A stretch of 64,000 nucleotides of DNA from assembly GCA_003255025.1 (NCBI GenBank), contig QANY01000148.1, positions 124,001 to 188,000 on the forward strand. Reading direction: 5' to 3'. Both the position numbers and the translations under genes were made by a program. The notes beneath the pieces were generated by a model. The model saw only the letters and a program-made list of their open reading frames with translations. It made no database searches and had not been told where the DNA came from. Positions 58,561 through 64,000 of the stretch are shown here, piece after piece; the first letter of the stretch is position 1, and every line of letters starts with the position of its first letter. The stretch comes from Datisca glomerata (taxonomy: Eukaryota; Streptophyta; Magnoliopsida; Cucurbitales; Datiscaceae).

Positions 58561-60180
58561 ATACAAAGTGATAATAGCCCAACACACGTTAAAACTAACA
58601 ATATTAAATGAGCATCAATCCATAAGTATTTAAAAAGTATCTAGCACGCTCAGATACTAGTGATAATCCCCATCCCAAACACACACACACATTATAACTA
58701 ACAATATTAAATGAGATTCTTGAAGTGAAACCTTGATGAAATTCTTGAAGCTTTTAAGTCTCATTGCTAGTCTTTACTCAAGCAGAAAGCCCATGATCAA
58801 GAAAGTTGTAAATTGATGCACCTTCGGCCATTTATTAATACTACCAAAGAATCTAAATTTAATAGAACATATTTAACCTACTACTAATCAAAACTAGAAG
58901 TATTGACCAGCATTGAAAATAGCATAAACCCATAAACCAACTGTCCTAAATGACCAATTAGTTAATAACTAGTTAACTAAAGTGAAAGTCTTTTTTAGCA
59001 TGACTAGATATTATGTTTATGCTAACCACTCTTATTTTACAAAAGAAAAAAAACAATTTCAAACGAATAACTTTTCTTCAGAATCATAGAGTTTAGATGC
59101 CTCTTTTCTTCTCTTCTCAGCAAAGCTCAATCTAGTTTATTGCAATTGGATAAAGTGGAAAAGGCATAAAAATTTCTTCCAACTATAAATGGAGAATGGT
59201 ACTTTAACCAAATAAGGATAGTTCTTGCACCAAGATTATTTCTTCATCATTATATTACTTCTAGAACTTGTAATACCACTTAAGAAGATAGGATTTCAAA
59301 GGGAAAAAACATCACTTGATATAACAAATTAAAAATTCAGTACTCGTACACAAAATATGTATAAGTAACATTTGCATACACACCCATGTATGACAAGGAG
59401 AAACATACCTGATGAGTAAAATTTTTACCATCGTGCTAAACCAAAATCTGTAAGTTTTAGTTATCCCTTAGATCCTAGTATTACATGAGAGAAAAACATT
59501 TAACATAATATAAAAATTATTTAATACATAAATGATTGACACATGGTTTTATCTACTTTCATGTATAACAAGGAAGCCATGTGTCATTCTCATCTGCCCT
59601 TCTCAGATTGAGCCATATGCTTGGGATACCAGTGCAACAACTAGAGAATAATAAAGCTGAAAAGCTCAAACGAGAGCAATCATTACATAATAGACACAAA
59701 ATAAGCTAAATTAATCATTACTTCAACTTGAGCACTTCTGATCCTAATAATAAGCAAAATAAAGTCTTAAAATTTATAGTATGACGAGTCCAAGAAGAAG
59801 AAACTCAAAATGACTTGGATACTTAACTCTCCATAGAAGACTTCACAGTATATATGGAGATAAATCATGAAAGGGTTTGAGGGTGAGAGAGAGAGATGGA
59901 ATATCCAGTCTGAACCTGGCCCATAAATGATAGTGAATACCAGAACTAATGATTCCAACTCAGTTCGCTCAAATAGTTCCCTACAAAGCAACATAAGTAA
60001 TGAATTATGAAAGAGAAAACAAATAGAGCATACATTTCCCTTTAACAGAAGAAATATCTAATGCATAACCATTAGAAGTGTACCATGTCATATATCTAAA
60101 GCAACACCATGAAGCATATGAGAATTAGGAACTGAAATAACTGGATATACAATTTCACTGCTCTGTAATGCTTAAAAAAC
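58561..60180. other. AT-rich region, probably internal CACTA sequence
   Basis: No reading frame or RNA gene is supportable. Scattered phrases (CATTAAAACTAACA..., AGTATTTAAAAAGCAT) are shared with the first CACTA copy near 35580-35710. Confidence 0.4.
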
Positions 60181-60184
60181 ATAA

Positions 60185-60855
60185 TGGTCGTGGTAACGAC
60201 AAATTATCATGCGGTGTATGTTGGGTCCGGATGTTTCTTATCTCTAAATTGCCCGTTACAGGTCACTTAGAATGAGTATTTCACTTCACCGAGTACGCAT
60301 GGTAACGATAAATTATCATGTGGTGTATGTTGGGTCCGGACGTTTCTCATCTCTAAGTTGTTTATTACAGGTCACTTAGAATGAGTGTTTCACTTCGCCA
60401 GGTACGTCCGTGGTAACGGCAATTTATCATGCGGTGTATGCTGGGTGTGGATGTTTCTCATCTCTAAGTTGCCTATTATAGGTCACTTAGAATGAGTATT
60501 TCACTTCGCCAAGTATGCATGTAGTAATGACAAATTATCACGAGGTCTATGCTGGGACTAGACGTTTCTCATTTCTAAGTTGCTTGTTACATGTCACTTA
60601 GAATGAGTATTTCACTTCACTAGGTATGCATGTGGTAACGACAAGTTATCACAAGGTCTATGATGGGATTGAACGTTTCTTATCTCTAAGTGTGCTCGTA
60701 ATGGTCACTTGGAACGAATATTTAACTTCGCCAGGTATGCATGTGGTAATGATAAATTATCGTAAGGTATATGCTGGGACTAGACGATTGTTATCTCTAA
60801 GTCTACCTATCACATGTCATTTGGATTAAGTGTTTCATTTTTCCATGAACACTTG
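60185..60855 (+). repeat. Tandem repeat, six copies of a ~111-bp unit
   Basis: The phrase GGTAACGACAAATTATCA recurs at 60192, 60301, 60412, 60523, 60634 and 60745. Each unit also holds GGTCACTTAGAATGAGTATT and TTTCTCATCTCTAAGTTG. Divergence is about 10-20% between units. It has no coding capacity. Its place downstream of a Tat-type gag fragment suggests it was the 3' array of a deleted element (inference). Confidence 0.9.
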
Positions 60856-62154
60856 CAGTAATTACAGTGTGCATGTAAAATAATCACTCATTGATGCATT
60901 ATGGAAAATAACTCAGAATATCACTCGACATTATCACATTATGTCTTTATGTTTTACTTGATGATAACTTCATCGCCCTCATATGATATTTGATATTATG
61001 ATTTTGATATTATCACATGCTGACACTAATCCACTATATGGGCCTTGATGTTATCATATATTATTGTAGGATGTCATTACTTGATGTTATTGTTTACTGA
61101 TATAACTGACATTCTTATATAATGCTACTTACAATTATGAAACTTTACTGCTGCCACGAATTCTCCTCCAAAAGTGGAACTTGACTGTTGAAACATGATT
61201 CATTAAAAGGGGAGAATTCGCTGAAACTTTAAATTAGTTGATAGGAATTTTGCCATTAGGCCAACATATGAAAATATGCCTATGATCTGTCAAGTGTAGC
61301 CATGACATGTGGTTTGGTTTAAATGTTCCCACATATATATGTGCCTTTCTTAGGCAATTTCATTTTGTTTTCATGTATATATGCATCTTCTTAGGCCGTA
61401 TCATGCAAGTTTTACCGTATTTGTGCCTTCAAGGTTAAATCATCTGAGGATGACACTTTAGGTAATATTATTTTGTTTACTTTGGGAAGTTTCACCCATA
61501 CTATTATGTTTATCATTAAAAGTGCATATATGCTTACGTATTTGGAAAATTTTCCAAATAACATCATGGAATGCGATTTTATCTCCACTATTAGAGGTTA
61601 TAACCACATTGTCAAACATTATCATTCACACGCAAGTAAATTGGTTGTGATGTATACGTACTTGATTATATCAATCATCATACCACATGGACTGCAAAAA
61701 TATTACAAACATGCACTTTTTTGAAAGTTCATTTTTCTCCTTAAGCATTATGGCATATGTTCCCGACATAGGTACTGAGGTTAAATGAAAGTAATTAGTA
61801 CATTATCACATCCAACCGGGGGCTATAGCAAAAAAGATGACCTTACATGATAGATTCAGTGGAGAAACATTCGTCATCAAAGATGAACATCTTTCAATTC
61901 GGTGTTTCATCAAGAAAGATTACAACACACACCGAGACAATGTACAAGTTCAATTGCTACACATTTTAACTTGCATAGGGGCTAATGTACATGGGTGCAC
62001 CCCCTTCATCCACATGGTTGACCGCTATAAGTTTGACTCTCCTATGAACTACTGTCAAGTGTCATCTTTGACTTTTCAACGTGATTGCTCGATCCACGTC
62101 AGAAAATTATAACTTGTATTAATTTTGTTCTTTCTATGTATTTGTTCATATCAT
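60856..62154. other. Sequence without supportable genes
   Basis: A 91-residue frame at 61837-62112 has no recognisable motif. The purine-rich CCGGGGGCTATAGCAAAAAAG (near 61818) resembles a polypurine tract. I see no RNA gene. Confidence 0.35.
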
Positions 62155-62760
62155 TGTAACCACTAAGTCAAGTGACAAAGACTTAAGTGGATCCCTTACC
62201 TGGAAACACATCTGGGAGTTGTGGTCTGGTAGGATTTGGACAAGGTTCACTATACTGAAAAGTATATCCCTTCACTAGAATGGTCTCTCTGAGGGCTATG
62301 GATGTATCATCTTCCCATTACGGGAAGTGACTTAGTTGTTAGGATATCTCTCGGGAGGTGTTCCAGACGAATGCTGTCTATCTCATCATTGTGGTGGGCC
62401 TATAATTTATAATTATGACAAATGATGACTGGACGTTGCCACCTCAATGAGCTTGTTGATATTTCATTACGTAGGGTCCACTACCAATTAGACACTAGAT
62501 TAATTAGAGTGGACCCCGCATGGAAGCTTCGGTATAAATAGAGATCTTCCTTTCAATGTAGGAGACTTTTGACATTGGCTTCATATTTCCACTTATTAGA
62601 CTTGGAGAATTCTCTCTGAATTCCTCCTCCCAATATCATTTTGTCACCTTTCATAGGTTGGCTCAAAGTGTTCATCATTCACCCTGTCAGATTTTAACCT
62701 CCATGTTCCCAGGCTATATTTGTCATTTATTGTAACTAGATCACACCTGTAACTACACTC
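62155..62760 (+). repeat. Possible solo or orphan LTR
   Basis: The text starts TGTAACCACTAAGTC and contains a TATA box (TATAAATAG, near 62532) and a transcribed-looking CT-rich tail. It ends near CTGTAACTACA. A TATA box about two thirds along and TG...CA ends fit an LTR, but no second copy exists in the window to confirm it. Confidence 0.25.
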
Positions 62761-62989
62761 ACGCGACGTCACGGTCACACCCCCTTAGCTCGTGAACAAG
62801 ATGTATGAAATTACGTCTCCATGTTTTTTTACATGTTTTACCGCTAAAGTAAACATTTTTTTTTATTTTTCAATTGTTATAGTCAGATCTATAAAGAATA
62901 ATGGATTTCTTTTTCTTTTAATTTTCTTCTTATGTATCTGTGAATTTGCCTTATGGATTCTCATATTTTATTGATAGTACATAAATCCT

Positions 62990-63591
62990 GAGAGTTTAAT
63001 GTTTTGTGTATGTTTTATTAATTTGATATTTTCAGATCAATTATAATTAGGTTGATGAGGAATTTTTAGGGTGGAATAAAAAAATTAATAGCAGTATTGT
63101 GATGGTAGATATAAAAATTGTAGTAAAAAGGGAAATCTACAATGACGATAAATAAACGTAATGTGGTAATAAGGACAATGAATGACACGACGTGAAGATA
63201 AAATGCCGTAGTACGAAAGAAGTTTACTGACGGTGTTAATTTCTTTTACGATGGTGGTACAGAAAACCATCGTAATAATCACTAAAAAACATGATGGTGC
63301 TTCACTTCTCATGACGTTATATATAATCATCATCGTCAACCATTTTAAGTTTTACAACGACAAATAAAAATAAGACGACGTTTGTCCTTGTAAGCGTCGT
63401 GGTAGGGTTAACCAGTTACGACATTTATGGAAAATGCTCTAGTTTTAAATATGATGTCTTACGATATTTTTTCTACCGTCGTGTAATGTAAATAAATATT
63501 ACAGGAAATTCACGTAGATGACGGTGAATCCCCATCATGTATACCCTTTTACGATGGGTATTTACAGTCCTAAAAGGGATTTTTTGTAGTA
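62990..63591. mobile_element. Right end of another CACTA-type transposon
   Basis: The sequence ends TTTTTTGTAGTAGTG, whose reverse complement CACTACTACAAAAAATCCC is a common plant CACTA terminus. Upstream lie many subterminal copies of TACGACG/ACGATGG/CCATCGTA in both orientations (63220-63560). The matching left end was not found in the window. The terminus differs from that of the 34647 and 57605 elements, so this is a second family. Confidence 0.65.
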
Positions 63592-64000
63592 GTGTCTCCT
63601 AAACTCTGAATTTGGCATGAATGATCTAGATGGAGCTAAAAAGATTCTAGGCATTGACATCATAAGAGAAGCTGGTTCAAAATGATACTAAAGACATCTC
63701 AGTCTTGATATTTATAGAAGCTGGTTCAAAAGTTCTCCACGCATCAAGAAAAACCTGTAACACTTCCTCTCGCTGCACATTTTTAGTTGTCAGCTCAACT
63801 ATGTCCAAATGATGACATTGAAAAGGAAATGATGGCTAAGGTACCTTACTCCACCACAGTAAGATCAGTCATGTACATAATGATCAGTACAAGACCTAAT
63901 CTAGCACATTTAATTCATGACCTTAGCAAATACATGGCAATTCCAGGAGAAGGACATTGGAAGACCATGAAATGGCTACTAAGGTACATAAAAGGAACCC
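63592..64000 (+). pseudogene. Copia reverse transcriptase C-terminal fragment, running off the window
   Basis: Read across frames: LNSEFGMNDLDGAKKILGID (63600-63660), IIREAGSK, QLCPNDDIEKEMMAKVPYS (about 63800-63855), VMYIMISTRPNLAHLIHDLS and GHWKTMKWLLRYIKGT at the end. This is the connection between reverse transcriptase and RNase H in plant Copia. Shifts and stops occur; the rest of the element lies beyond 64000. Its start touches the CACTA end at 63591, so the transposon probably inserted into this element. Confidence 0.85.

Noticed and set aside
61837..62112. 91-residue frame
   Set aside because: No motif, no splice context, and surrounded by repeat-derived DNA; not enough to call a gene.

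Overview
This is AT-rich nuclear DNA from a flowering plant, almost certainly a eudicot. The evidence is spliced GT-AG genes of plant families, a dense load of Ty1/Copia and Ty3/Gypsy retrotransposons of plant lineages, CACTA DNA transposons, a tRNA-derived SINE, and a piece that looks like plant organelle DNA. I cannot name the species. Short N runs inside long poly-G tracts (3121-3147 and 12443-12474) point to a draft assembly.

Only three cellular genes can be supported. (1) The last seven exons of an insulin-degrading-enzyme-like M16 metalloprotease lie at 2571-6229 (+). (2) A small single-exon conserved plant protein of 89 residues lies at 7255-7524 (-). (3) A complete three-exon STELLO gene lies at 24481-28693 (+); it encodes a Golgi type II membrane protein needed for assembly and trafficking of cellulose synthase complexes. 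From memory, Arabidopsis has the same gene neighbourhood (At2g41770 STL1, At2g41780 small unknown protein, At2g41790 M16 peptidase; a sister block lies around At3g57420). The genes therefore look like an ancestral microsyntenic trio that transposons have pushed apart here.

Layout. 1-2423: 3' half of a Copia element plus its 154-bp LTR, ending 147 bases before the first visible protease exon. 2571-7524: protease and small gene. 9413-9821: possible MITE. 10079-13175: a gag-only non-autonomous LTR element flanked by about 480-bp direct repeats, like a giant target duplication. 15248-15562: LINE-type RNase H fragment. 16335-22920: decayed Tat-lineage Gypsy with a 3' array of about 80-bp repeats and an antisense accessory gene. 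24481-28693: STELLO, with a SINE in intron 1. 29851-30632: an array of 17 palindromes, all with a 3-bp spacer. 32173-52230: a 20-kb nest, a Copia element interrupted by a CACTA element (34647-37451) and by a complete 9.4-kb chromodomain-type Gypsy (39530-48948, target duplication TACAC). The Gypsy integrase is itself split by about 400 bp of organelle-like DNA. 54170-57600: a Copia/Gypsy chimera. 57605 onward: second CACTA copy, a 111-bp tandem repeat, a second type of CACTA end, and a final Copia fragment running off the window.

No operon-like cooperation exists between the genes. The window is mainly a record of nested transposition around a conserved gene trio. The least explained structures are the palindrome array and the element with giant flanking duplications.
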